This document shows, in pieces, positions 25,076-33,533 of a stretch of 64,000 bases of DNA. Position 1 is the first letter of the stretch; every line of letters begins with the position of its first letter. The notes under the pieces are model-generated. The model was not told the DNA's origin, did no database searches, and saw only the letters and a list, made by a program, of their open reading frames with translations. The stretch spans positions 186,001 through 250,000 of the forward strand of contig NZ_PJAI02000003.1 of assembly GCF_002843355.2 (NCBI RefSeq). The letters run 5' to 3'. The translations under genes and the position numbers were made by a program. The stretch comes from Colwellia echini. GTDB lineage: Bacteria; Pseudomonadota; Gammaproteobacteria; Enterobacterales; Alteromonadaceae.

Positions 25076-27139
25076 ATGTCATTGAGTTTAAAACGACTAA
25101 TTGTAAAAATTAAAACAATGGGGGGGGGCCCATTTGGGTTGGACATTACATTTGACCAAGGATTAGTGGTTATCCGCTTAGATAACACACATGGTAAGTC
25201 AACTTGTTTAAATTCAATTGCATATGCACTAGGCATGGAGAAAGGTATTGGCGCTACAAGTCGCTTCCCATTTACCCCTGTAATGAATAAAACATTAGTT
25301 TTTGAAGATGTCAGCTATACAGTTGTAAGTTCAGAAGTCTTTTTACAAATATCAAACGGCACAGATGAATTTAGCTTACAAAGAGATGTTTTTGATGTTC
25401 ACGGTGACACTAATATAATTAGGGTTCAAAAAGGAAGTCTTGATGATTTTACACCTGAACTTAGTGATAAGTATTATATAAATAAGCAAAATGATACTAG
25501 TAGCGAGCGCGGATTCTATGCATGGTTATGTAAATTTATAGGATGGAATTTACCTACAGTACCTAAAACAGATGGCGGTGAAAGTTTACTATACCCGGCA
25601 ACGATTTTTCCTTTATTGTTTGTTGAACAAAAAAGGGGGTGGACGGGAATACAATCCACATTACCCTATTATTTTAAAATCAAAGATGTAAGAAAACGTG
25701 CAATTGAATTTATTATGAATTTAGGTGTTCATGAGCTTTTAGTAAAAAAACAGAAGCTAAAAATCAAGCACAGCAACTTGCTAATCTTTTGGCAGCAATG
25801 GCATATGCAGCTAAGTAATAAGGCTAAATTGGTGCGCGGTGAAGTTGTGGGTCTTAAAAAACAACCTCATAAAGAGTTCTCGCAATATTCCATTGAAGTT
25901 GAGATTACACATGAAAAGCGGCAAGTGTTGCTAGACGACTTACTTTTTGCAAAAAGAAATAGTCTCAAAAAAACTAAAGAACAAAGGGTACAAGAAAGTA
26001 ATACTGATTTTGATATTCAGCGTGTCAAAACATTGATAATTGAAAAGGAGCTCTCACAACAAGTGACTCAAGATAACTTTGGAGAAGCAAGCCAAAAGCT
26101 ACAATTGTTAGCGAGTAACCTTGCCTCCGTTAATATGCGTTTAAAGTCACTCAATGAAAACAAGAGAAAATATGAAGATCTTAAAAAAGTTAACGAATTA
26201 GGTTTGTTAGACGGACTTGGTGTTGAAGAAGGTAGCTGCCCAGCGTGTGAGCAACCTGTTGCAGATGCACTTCTCCCAAATATTATAGAACATGACGTAA
26301 TGTCAGCTGAAGAAAGTTTAAGTTATTTAAAGAACCAAATTAAAACGTTTTCATTTATCCTTGAGAATTCTAGACAAGAATTTGAACATCAACAGCAATT
26401 AGTTAACGCGACTAGAGATGATTTATTTGAGGTTAAAGCTGAAATACGACGACTAAATGACAGTATTACAGATGTTAGTAAAACTAATTTGGAAGAATTT
26501 ATACGAGAAGAAGTTAAGCTGGAAGAATCTATTAAGCTGCTAGAAGAAGTTCGTGTTTTTAAGGAACGAGTGAAGGATGAAGTGAGTAAACTGTATCGTG
26601 AAATTATGCTCACTGAAACGACCATTAATAAAATTCCCAAAGATGGTTTAACTAAATCAGACAAGAGTAAGTTATATAAATTAAAGAGAATTTTGATTGA
26701 GCATGAGAGCGAATATGGATTCAGTAGTTTTTCACCTAATGATTTAAATATATCCTTTGACTCTTATCTACCCACACTTGAAAACTATGATTTAGGTTTT
26801 GATACCTCTGCTAGTGATGGTATTCGAATTATTTGGGGGTATTTATTGGGGATGTTAGAGCTTTCTCGTGATTTTGAAATGAATCACCCTGGCTTGTTGA
26901 TTTTCGATGAACCTCGTCAACAAGATGCCGATCCTGTTAGTTTCAGTTCTTTACTCAAAAAAGCGGCTGGTTCTAAGAAATATAACCAGCAGGTGATTCT
27001 AGCTACTTCTGAAAAAACAGCTTCATTAAATGTGGCAACACAAGGTTTAGACTTTAAGCTTATTGATTTAACTGAAAGTGGTGAAAAAATAATGAGACCA
27101 TTAAAACAATCAACAAGGACACTCAGCGATAATTGCTAG
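25076..27139 (+). CDS. Rad50/SMC-like ABC ATPase of the ABC-3C-type operon
   Basis: 687 residues. N-terminal half-site: Walker A 'DNTHGKST' at 36-43. A long helical arm follows, broken by a zinc-hook-like 'CPAC' (C388, C391), then a second coiled coil (about 400-550). The C-terminal half carries the signature-like 'SASDGIRIIWGYLLGM' (about 579-594) and Walker B 'GLLIFDEPRQQD' (D611, E612). This is the architecture of RecF/Rad50-type ATPases used as sensors in defence operons. An uninterrupted G9 tract at 25120-25128 encodes Met-Gly-Gly-Gly at residues 15-18, ahead of the ATP site, and could switch the gene off by slippage. It starts two bases after the middle-component stop. Confidence 0.8.
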   Translation: MSLSLKRLIVKIKTMGGGPFGLDITFDQGLVVIRLDNTHGKSTCLNSIAYALGMEKGIGATSRFPFTPVMNKTLVFEDVSYTVVSSEVFLQISNGTDEFSLQRDVFDVHGDTNIIRVQKGSLDDFTPELSDKYYINKQNDTSSERGFYAWLCKFIGWNLPTVPKTDGGESLLYPATIFPLLFVEQKRGWTGIQSTLPYYFKIKDVRKRAIEFIMNLGVHELLVKKQKLKIKHSNLLIFWQQWHMQLSNKAKLVRGEVVGLKKQPHKEFSQYSIEVEITHEKRQVLLDDLLFAKRNSLKKTKEQRVQESNTDFDIQRVKTLIIEKELSQQVTQDNFGEASQKLQLLASNLASVNMRLKSLNENKRKYEDLKKVNELGLLDGLGVEEGSCPACEQPVADALLPNIIEHDVMSAEESLSYLKNQIKTFSFILENSRQEFEHQQQLVNATRDDLFEVKAEIRRLNDSITDVSKTNLEEFIREEVKLEESIKLLEEVRVFKERVKDEVSKLYREIMLTETTINKIPKDGLTKSDKSKLYKLKRILIEHESEYGFSSFSPNDLNISFDSYLPTLENYDLGFDTSASDGIRIIWGYLLGMLELSRDFEMNHPGLLIFDEPRQQDADPVSFSSLLKKAAGSKKYNQQVILATSEKTASLNVATQGLDFKLIDLTESGEKIMRPLKQSTRTLSDNC
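25120..25128 (+). repeat. G9 homopolymer inside the ATPase start region
   Basis: Nine consecutive G at codons 15-18 of the ATPase, in an AT-rich gene where G-rich glycine codons are otherwise rare. Gain or loss of one G would truncate the protein before Walker A. Poly-G tracts of this length are the classical substrate for phase variation, and also a common site for sequencing error. Confidence 0.85.
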
Positions 27140-27143
27140 TATT

Positions 27144-27338
27144 AGACCTGTAATAATTAGCGTGAGTATCACTGTTAATATATTAACCAACAACGATGTA
27201 ATGAGACCTGCACAGTTAGCACAACCACCATTTTCAGATATTCATTTTGAAGGTGTATTTGGTTTGTTTGATGATAGTGCGGTGATGGATTTGAGAAATA
27301 GAATTAAAGATGTCGTTGCTAAGACTGTAGGTGAATAA
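27144..27338 (+). pseudogene. Remnant resembling the C-terminal tail of a type I restriction R subunit
   Basis: The frame ending in TAA 27336-27338 is open back into the end of the ATPase gene, with an ATG at 27201. Its last 45 codons read 'MRPAQLAQPPFSDIHFEGVF', then 'GLFDDSAVMDL' and a helical end. The 'PPF.DI...G..GLF' pattern followed by an amphipathic helix is how the C-termini of some HsdR proteins end. No helicase or nuclease part exists here, so I read it as a leftover from an earlier type I system. A real 45-residue gene is the alternative; no ribosome site precedes ATG 27201. Confidence 0.4.
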
Positions 27339-27339
27339 T

Positions 27340-27360
27340 GAGTAATGAGTAATGAGTAAT
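27340..27360 (+). repeat. Three tandem GAGTAAT heptamers at the RelA/SpoT gene start
   Basis: GAGTAAT occurs three times in a row, overlapping three ATG codons (27338, 27345, 27352). The first two open only four-codon minigenes (M-S-N-E-stop); the third opens the 392-codon gene. The first ATG overlaps the stop of the preceding remnant as TAATG. Slippage of the heptamer would change the number of decoy starts. Confidence 0.8.
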
Positions 27361-28530
27361 CAAGTAGCAGTAAAACCGAAATATAGTGGTAAACAAGTTA
27401 TCAAAGCTGGTGAAATACTTATCGCTGATGACATATCTGAAGATATGCCTAAGTTTTCAGAAATGATGGATATTCTATCTTATTGGCGGTTTTCTCATGA
27501 AGAGCCGCTCGAAAAAGCTCTTGAAATTATTCAAGAAAATTCTAAGAAATTTGATAAAAAAACGATCTGTGCAAAACGGTTGAAGCGACATTTTTCAATA
27601 GTTAATAAACTTAGGCGTTTTGACTATATGAAATTAAAAAATATGCAAGATATCGCAGGGTGTCGAGCTATTGTTTCAAGTTTAAAAAAACTTAGGAAAA
27701 TTGAACGCGAGTTAAAAAAGAAGAAAGAGTTTCGAATTAAAGAAGGTCTTCCAAAATTTAAAGATTATATAGCTAACCCTAAACATGATGGTTATCGCGG
27801 TTTGCATTTAATTGGTAAGTTTCCTGATATTTACGGGACAAGTAAACTAGTTGAAGTACAGGTAAGAACAATAACTCAACATTATTGGGCTACAGCGTTG
27901 GAGATTGTAGACTTATTTACTAAGCAATCTTTAAAAACGAATCAAGGTGAGAATGTTTGGAAAGATTTTTTTAAGGATATGGGGACTATATTTGAAGTAA
28001 TAGATAGTATTCATAGGTTTAATGATATCTCTCATCAAGCGCAGTTTGATCGCCTTTTTGAAGAAATAGTTTTGACTAGTAATGTACAAAGAAAAAAAGA
28101 GTTAACAGTTTGTTGTAAAAGAATTGTTCAATCATGTAAGAACCTGAAAGTTAATGAAAAACTGGTTGCTTACACAGGCTCTTTGAAAATTGTTGATGAT
28201 AGGTTGGAAAACGAAAAGGTTGAAGGCTATGTCTTGTTGAAAATTGAACTGAATAAATTCAGAGTTCAATCAATTCTACATGCGGATAATGAAAGTGCGG
28301 CAAGGGAATATATATTACTTGAAAAACAAGCGGCTCGAAATGACGATTTGGTTGTTGCTATGGTATATAGCGATGCTGTAGGTGGGATTAAAGATGCTTA
28401 CCCTAATTATTTTGCAGATTCTACTGTTTTCCTTAGGTATTTAGGGTTTGTTCGTCGTATTTATCAATTATCTAATGATGAAAAAAGTGTTAGCACTGGC
28501 TTTCTTAAGAGAATATTTAGGATTAATTAA
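27352..28530 (+). CDS. Stand-alone RelA/SpoT synthetase-domain protein
   Basis: 392 residues. The (p)ppGpp-synthetase fold (PF04607) is shown by 'MKLKNMQDIAGCRAIVSSL' (about 93-111), 'YIANPKHDGYRGLHL' (about 137-151) and 'VEVQVRTITQHYWATALE' (about 167-184), all apparently intact. There is no HD hydrolase, TGS or ACT domain. The C-terminal half (about 230-392) ends in 'YPNYFADSTVFLRYLGF', a pattern seen in other single-domain RelA/SpoT proteins. It could make alarmones or, like toxSAS and CapRel proteins, pyrophosphorylate another target on infection; its place in a defence-type island favours the second. No separate antitoxin gene is visible. The start region has a triplicated heptamer. Confidence 0.82.
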   Translation: MSNQVAVKPKYSGKQVIKAGEILIADDISEDMPKFSEMMDILSYWRFSHEEPLEKALEIIQENSKKFDKKTICAKRLKRHFSIVNKLRRFDYMKLKNMQDIAGCRAIVSSLKKLRKIERELKKKKEFRIKEGLPKFKDYIANPKHDGYRGLHLIGKFPDIYGTSKLVEVQVRTITQHYWATALEIVDLFTKQSLKTNQGENVWKDFFKDMGTIFEVIDSIHRFNDISHQAQFDRLFEEIVLTSNVQRKKELTVCCKRIVQSCKNLKVNEKLVAYTGSLKIVDDRLENEKVEGYVLLKIELNKFRVQSILHADNESAAREYILLEKQAARNDDLVVAMVYSDAVGGIKDAYPNYFADSTVFLRYLGFVRRIYQLSNDEKSVSTGFLKRIFRIN

Positions 28531-28531
28531 A

Positions 28532-28678
28532 ATGAATAGTCGTCCACAAATGATAATTGAAACCCTTTAGAGTAATAAGGGTGTAAAGTTTACCGCGTGA
28601 GAGTAAGATAATATCTTTATTGAACGGTATCCAGATGAGTTAGCCGAAAAAAAGTTTGGAACAGTCATCAATTGCTAA
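28532..28678 (+). pseudogene. Decayed winged-helix fragment with three in-frame stops
   Basis: One frame from ATG 28532 to TAA 28676 reads MNSRPQMIIETL-stop-SNKGVKFTA-stop-E-stop-DNIFIERYPDELAEKK and a short end. Ignoring the three stops (TAG, TGA, TAA), it is a continuous helix-turn-helix-like segment ('VKFTAxE...IFERYPDE.AEKK') such as begins some restriction-related proteins. The rest of that gene is missing; the next gene lies on the other strand 12 bp away. A dead gene fragment is the simplest reading. Confidence 0.5.
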
Positions 28679-28690
28679 AATTATTTTGTT

Positions 28691-31600
28691 TTAACCAATC
28701 GCCAACTTAGCCGTCTCATGCCACAAGTACGCTGGCATGGGATGCTTTAATTTCCACGTTATATTCATTGGCTGGCTACCTTCATATTTTACAAAATCTA
28801 CAGGGCCAAAGTTAACAAATCCCATAGTTTTTCCGTTTTCATCTTTTGCCTGTTCACGTACAAATAAAATGAAGGTTTTGTTGTTTTTCTTTTGCTCGAT
28901 ATAACCTAAACCACGGCCTGAAGTTGGCTTAGCACTGTTTTGTGTTTGCCAATGAAACAGCGTGGGGCTGATGGCGTAGTCGTGGTACATGGTGGTAGCA
29001 GAAAACTGTTTTTCACATTTATCTAATGTCACAAACAATAACTCTGTATTCGCGTTAGTTATTGTTAATACACCTTCTCGGCTTGAGGATTTTTTAGTAA
29101 ATTTACTATCACCAAACGCCACTAAAATATGCTCTTTTGGATAGCGCACATGCATACTTAACGGTGAATTATCGACTACAGTATTATCCGCTTTCGGCAT
29201 AGCAAACTCATTCACATCAAGTCTTTCAATTAATAGTGTTAAAACCTCTTTTAGCTCTGCTAATAATGGAGTGTTTTTTAACGCCAGTAAACTTTGTTCA
29301 AGATTATCAAAACCAAGCTTATCGCCAGCTTTATCCCAAAAGTCGTAATGCATCATTAAAGCAAATAACTCGATATGATCAGCTGGATAGATAGTTTTAA
29401 GGCTAGATTTTGCTTTAGCTAAAGAAAAATCAGCTTCTACTAACTTTTGTATAAAGCGTAAATATGAAATAGACGTACAGCTTAAAAAGCGATTGTTAAT
29501 TGCGCGGTAATAAGCGGCATAAATATCTTTTTCAGTTTCAACAATCTCAGCGTTTTTGGCTTCATTAAGTAAGCGAGCCCAGCCACTAAATTTACTTTTA
29601 TAAATATCTTCTAGCGTGACTTGCGGGTAAATATTTAAAAAATTAGCTAGAGATAGTGGAAGTGTTGTAACGTGCGGAAAGTTAGTTATTAAGCTGATTA
29701 ATTTGTTTTTATTTAATGTCGCTTTTTTAATGTTTTTTAAGATCATTGCTTGAGTTTTTTCTTGTAACTCAATACGACAACCTACTGGTAAATGCGGAAA
29801 GCCTTGTTTAATTTCTTTATCTATTGATTGGTTAGTTTTACCTGTTAATGATCTAAACTTGCTCGAAAAATCATATTCTGGTCGCGAATTGCCGACAAAA
29901 TCTAAAATAGTACAGCATTCTTTGTTATCGGTTAAACGTAAACCACGACCAAGCTGCTGTAAAAATATCGTTAAACTTTCAGTAGGACGTAAAAACAACA
30001 AGGTATCTAACTCAGGAATATCGACACCTTCATTAAATATATCAACAACAAACAATATGTTTATTTGTTTTGATTTTAATTGTTGTTGTAATACTTCACG
30101 ATCTTTACTGTTACCGCTGGTCAATACACCACAAGCAATACCTTTTAGCATGAATTTTTTCATCATAAAGTTTGCATGATCTTTACTGACACAAAACGCC
30201 AAAGCTCGCATTTGAGAAATATCAGTTACGATTTCATTTAGGCTTTGTAAAATGCGTAAAACGCGCTGATCGTTAAAAGTATAAAGATTGCTAAGTTCAG
30301 CAATATCATAGCGCCCCTTAGACCATTTTATGTTAGTTAAATCGGTATTATCATCTATAGCGAAATACTGGAATGGCGAAAGATGTCGTTGATTAATTGC
30401 TTCTGGTAATCGAATTTCAGCGGCAATAACATTACAAAAATCACTAAGAATATCTGTGCCGTCATGACGTTCTGGTGTTGCTGTTAAACCCAGTAATATT
30501 TTAGGTGTGAAATGCTTTAATACAGCGCGGTAACTACTCGCGGCAATATGATGTACTTCATCAATGACAATGTAATCAAAATAATCCTCACTTAAATTAA
30601 GCGTATTAAGTTGATTGTTTAAGCTCTGAATAGACGCGAACAAGTGTTTATAGCTATTGGGCTTATTATTGCCCACCCACAATTCACCAAAGGTATTATT
30701 TTTTAATACTCCGCGATAAGCGCCTTGTGCTTGTTTAAGTATTTCTTCTCGGTGAGCAACAAATAAAAACTTAGCTTCTGGGTTTTCTTTGTAAAAACTA
30801 GCAAAATCAAAAGCTGAAATAATTGTTTTACCTGTGCCTGTAGCGGCAACAACTAAATTGCGGTATCGGTTATGTAATTCACGCTCAACTTTTAGTTTTT
30901 CTAATATGGTTTGCTGGTGCGAATGCGGTTTAATGTCGAAATAAAAATTAGCCGTTGAGTTATTAAAACTGCCTTTTGCTTCTTGTAGTGCGCTGGTTAA
31001 CTTTTCTCTACTGGCAACTTCACCATCAAAATGTTCAAAATCTGGCGACTCCCAATAGGTTTCAAAAGTGCTGAGTGATTTTTCAATAATATGTGGTATT
31101 TCTTTAGAGGTGATTTTTAAATTCCACTCTAAACCACTGGTTAATGCTGAGTGCGATAAATTAGACGAACCAATGTAACCCGTATGAAACCCAGTATTTC
31201 GCATAAAGAGATATGACTTAGCATGCAGCCTTTCGCGATTGGTGTTGTAACTTAGCTTAACTTCGGTGTGAGGTAATGATGCTAAAAACTCTACCGCTTT
31301 GGCATCCGTTGCGCCCATATACGAGGTAGTAATTATTTTTAACTGCTTACCGCTACGGGTAAATTCTTCTAGCTCATTTTTAAATATGCGAATGCCCGCC
31401 CATTTAATAAATGATACTAACCAATAGATTTGATCTGATGATTGGATCTCTCTTTTAATTTCTGTTTCTAACGATATGCCTACATTGCTACCGCAAAATA
31501 ATTCACTTTGCGTTAGCCCGGTAATTGGCATAATTGACTCTACGTATTTAGGTAAATCCGCAGCGATTGGATTCTCTTTATCAAACAGTGCGGTTAGTAT

Positions 31601-31888
31601 TTTACCTTGGCTATCTAGCAGGTTTTCGTTAATTAACTCTGCATCTTTAATATGTGTGCTAAGCCATTTTACTATGGTATTGGCTAAGTTAATTTGATCA
31701 TGAATTCGAGTATCACCACTAGGTACTGAGTCCATCGCGATTTCAATTAAGCGCGTTAAAAAGCGAGATAACCATGTGGCCGCCTCGCCAGCTTCTAACT
31801 TGCGTTCACCAACATAGAAAGAGTCACGATCTAAGTTCTGTTCAACCAATTGCGTGATTAACTGCTCGTAAATACCAGTTTGATTCAT
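28691..31888 (-). CDS. PLD-nuclease / superfamily 2 helicase / DUF3427 restriction-like protein
   Basis: 1065 residues with three parts. N-terminal region (about 130-290) is a phospholipase-D-type nuclease domain with 'RERLHAKSYLF' (H222, K224) and 'GYIGSSNLSHSAL'. A DEAD/DEAH-type helicase follows: 'VVAATGTGKTII' (about 343-354), 'YIVIDEVHHIAAS' (about 438-450), 'LLGLTATPERHDG', and 'QQLGRGLRLT'. The C-terminal DUF3427 domain contains 'MHVRYPKEHILVAFGD' and 'TSGRGLGYIEQKK'. This fusion (COG3886 + COG1061 + DUF3427) recurs in defence islands and is presumed to act as an ATP-driven DNA restriction or repair nuclease. A NERD gene lies 34 bp upstream on the same strand. Complete and apparently intact. 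Confidence 0.88.
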   Translation of the reverse strand: MNQTGIYEQLITQLVEQNLDRDSFYVGERKLEAGEAATWLSRFLTRLIEIAMDSVPSGDTRIHDQINLANTIVKWLSTHIKDAELINENLLDSQGKILTALFDKENPIAADLPKYVESIMPITGLTQSELFCGSNVGISLETEIKREIQSSDQIYWLVSFIKWAGIRIFKNELEEFTRSGKQLKIITTSYMGATDAKAVEFLASLPHTEVKLSYNTNRERLHAKSYLFMRNTGFHTGYIGSSNLSHSALTSGLEWNLKITSKEIPHIIEKSLSTFETYWESPDFEHFDGEVASREKLTSALQEAKGSFNNSTANFYFDIKPHSHQQTILEKLKVERELHNRYRNLVVAATGTGKTIISAFDFASFYKENPEAKFLFVAHREEILKQAQGAYRGVLKNNTFGELWVGNNKPNSYKHLFASIQSLNNQLNTLNLSEDYFDYIVIDEVHHIAASSYRAVLKHFTPKILLGLTATPERHDGTDILSDFCNVIAAEIRLPEAINQRHLSPFQYFAIDDNTDLTNIKWSKGRYDIAELSNLYTFNDQRVLRILQSLNEIVTDISQMRALAFCVSKDHANFMMKKFMLKGIACGVLTSGNSKDREVLQQQLKSKQINILFVVDIFNEGVDIPELDTLLFLRPTESLTIFLQQLGRGLRLTDNKECCTILDFVGNSRPEYDFSSKFRSLTGKTNQSIDKEIKQGFPHLPVGCRIELQEKTQAMILKNIKKATLNKNKLISLITNFPHVTTLPLSLANFLNIYPQVTLEDIYKSKFSGWARLLNEAKNAEIVETEKDIYAAYYRAINNRFLSCTSISYLRFIQKLVEADFSLAKAKSSLKTIYPADHIELFALMMHYDFWDKAGDKLGFDNLEQSLLALKNTPLLAELKEVLTLLIERLDVNEFAMPKADNTVVDNSPLSMHVRYPKEHILVAFGDSKFTKKSSSREGVLTITNANTELLFVTLDKCEKQFSATTMYHDYAISPTLFHWQTQNSAKPTSGRGLGYIEQKKNNKTFILFVREQAKDENGKTMGFVNFGPVDFVKYEGSQPMNITWKLKHPMPAYLWHETAKLAIG

Positions 31889-31922
31889 GAAAATCCTTAT
31901 CTATTTAATACTGCTGTATCTG

Positions 31923-32861
31923 TTAGGAAATAAGCACATTTGCACTTGTACAGTCAGTACAACTCAACGTATAAGTGGTGTTTTTCTTTGATACTTTGGT
32001 ACTTTTGCTATTGCAGCTTAAACATGGAATCTTCATTGAGGTATTGGTATCGCACTTATTACATTTGATGAAATAACCATATTTTCCATATTGTGGTGAA
32101 TAATCAGATTTTTCACCACAAGCTTTACATTCAAGCAAACTATCGGTTTTGATTTCGCTTATATTCTGGGTAGCTGGGGAAGTTATATTCTCAGTTTTAT
32201 CACTTTCTAATATTTCTGGTTTTAACTGCGCCATTAAAAATGAAGTAACTGATTCTAATTCTTCATTATTAAAATAAGCCCTAGTATCAAATAAGTTAAC
32301 TTTTTTAATCATATCCAGAGATAAGCGCATAATTTTATGTAGTTTTTCAACTAAAAATTCTGTTTTTACAAGTTGCCTTGAAACACCTTTAGGTATTGTT
32401 TCTCGGTGAATTATAGCGTTACTAGACACAGCGCAGAGGTTATCCCAACTTCGCCCACCAAAACCTGTTTGTATACCAAAAACTTTGCCTAAAATATCTG
32501 CTTTATTTTCTAACAGCATTTCTCTTAATAATTTTTGCTGAAGTTCAACCTGCTTAATTGGTGACGACATACCAGACCATTTATTGCCTAAACTACGACT
32601 CCACTCCCCAACTTCATTAACTTTAACCTCTCCAGTAATACTTTTGGATTCCACCAATATAAAGCCGTACGTATAAATAATTAAATGATCAATTTGTGCC
32701 GTTTCGTTGTTATGAGTGAACTTAAAATCATTAATAACAAAAACATTAGGATGATCTTTGAACGCACGTCTCAGAAAAAAGGCAACGTCTTGTTCTTGTT
32801 TTTGGCCGGCTTTCGCCATTGGAGAGGTAACTTTTTGTAGTGTTTTATCTTTCAGGATCAT
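31923..32861 (-). CDS. NERD-domain nuclease with C-terminal zinc ribbons
   Basis: 312 residues. The NERD domain (PF08378, nuclease-related) covers about 20-130: 'EQDVAFFLRRAF', 'INDFKFTHNNETAQIDHLII' and 'GFILVESKSITGEV', where D and E-x-K form the endonuclease-type active site. The C-terminal 70 residues carry CxxC pairs ('CKACGEKSDYS', 'CNKC', 'CLSC', 'CTDC'), forming two probable zinc ribbons that may bind nucleic acid. It precedes the helicase-nuclease gene in the same orientation and is probably its partner. Role in DNA processing or defence is inferred. ATG lies in GATCATGA on the plus strand; ribosome site weak. Confidence 0.85.
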   Translation of the reverse strand: MILKDKTLQKVTSPMAKAGQKQEQDVAFFLRRAFKDHPNVFVINDFKFTHNNETAQIDHLIIYTYGFILVESKSITGEVKVNEVGEWSRSLGNKWSGMSSPIKQVELQQKLLREMLLENKADILGKVFGIQTGFGGRSWDNLCAVSSNAIIHRETIPKGVSRQLVKTEFLVEKLHKIMRLSLDMIKKVNLFDTRAYFNNEELESVTSFLMAQLKPEILESDKTENITSPATQNISEIKTDSLLECKACGEKSDYSPQYGKYGYFIKCNKCDTNTSMKIPCLSCNSKSTKVSKKNTTYTLSCTDCTSANVLIS

Positions 32862-32999
32862 GAACTATAACTTCCGTATTACATATAGAGCTTATTATTC
32901 CATATCTTATATTAAGCTACTCATAACGTTAAGACTTACCTACTAATTAAATAACTCACTTAACAAGTTAACAGTAAATAAGGTTAAACCTTTATCCAT

Positions 33000-33034
33000 A
33001 AAAAAATCCGATATCAAGGCTGATATCGGATTTT
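33000..33034 (-). terminator. Terminator of the CBS-protein gene
   Basis: A perfect 13-bp stem AAAATCCGATATC/GATATCGGATTTT with a 6-nt loop, ending on the minus strand in a run of seven T (33000-33006). It stops the transcript arriving from 33099 and insulates the NERD and helicase genes, which lie further along the same strand. Confidence 0.9.
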
Positions 33035-33098
33035 AATTATTTGCTAGGTTGGCGCAACAGTTAATCTGTTTTGTGCCAACTGTAGTCGGTAAATTGTT

Positions 33099-33533
33099 TT
33101 AAGCGTAGCTTCGTTTATATCCTACAGGTTCACTCTTGTTATCAATGTGCTTAAGTAGTTCCTCAAGTACGCTGCGGCGCTGCACTAATCCAACTACCTT
33201 ACCTTGTTCAACAACGGGCAGTACTCGACGGTTATTGCGCAAAAATTTATCCGCAATATCTACCAAATTACAATTTACGTTAATTGACTCTACTTCAGTT
33301 GTCATTCTATCGCGTACTAATTCACCTACGCTTGAGAAGTAGCCACCCATTAATGCACCACGCATGCAGTCAGCTTCAGACAAAAATCCCACCAGGTTTT
33401 TATCTCCATCAACTACCGGAGCACCAGACAAACCAGCACTTAGTAATTGTCGTAGGGCGACAATTACACCAATATTAGGGAGAAATGATAACGGTGAAGT
33501 ATCCATGATATTTTGGGCTGTGATGGCTTGCAT
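33099..33533 (-). CDS. CBS-domain pair protein
   Basis: 144 residues from the ATG at 33533, which is preceded by AGGAG; a TTG at 33593 gives a longer frame but has no ribosome site. Two tandem CBS domains: 'AQNIMDTSPLSFLPNIGV ... GLSGAPVVDGDKNLVGFLSEADCM' (about 4-68) and 'VRDRMTTEVESINVNCNLVD ... NNRRVLPVVEQGKVVGLVQRRSVLEELL' (about 78-130, quoted in pieces). CBS pairs bind adenosyl ligands such as AMP or ATP and usually regulate a partner; this one has no attached domain. Ends with a strong terminator. It opens the envelope-stress gene cluster by position, although its own partner is unknown. Confidence 0.88.
   Translation of the reverse strand: MQAITAQNIMDTSPLSFLPNIGVIVALRQLLSAGLSGAPVVDGDKNLVGFLSEADCMRGALMGGYFSSVGELVRDRMTTEVESINVNCNLVDIADKFLRNNRRVLPVVEQGKVVGLVQRRSVLEELLKHIDNKSEPVGYKRSYA

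Noticed and set aside
21711..32861. Prophage or integrative element.
   Set aside because: No integrase, recombinase, structural phage gene, tRNA or flanking direct repeat was seen.
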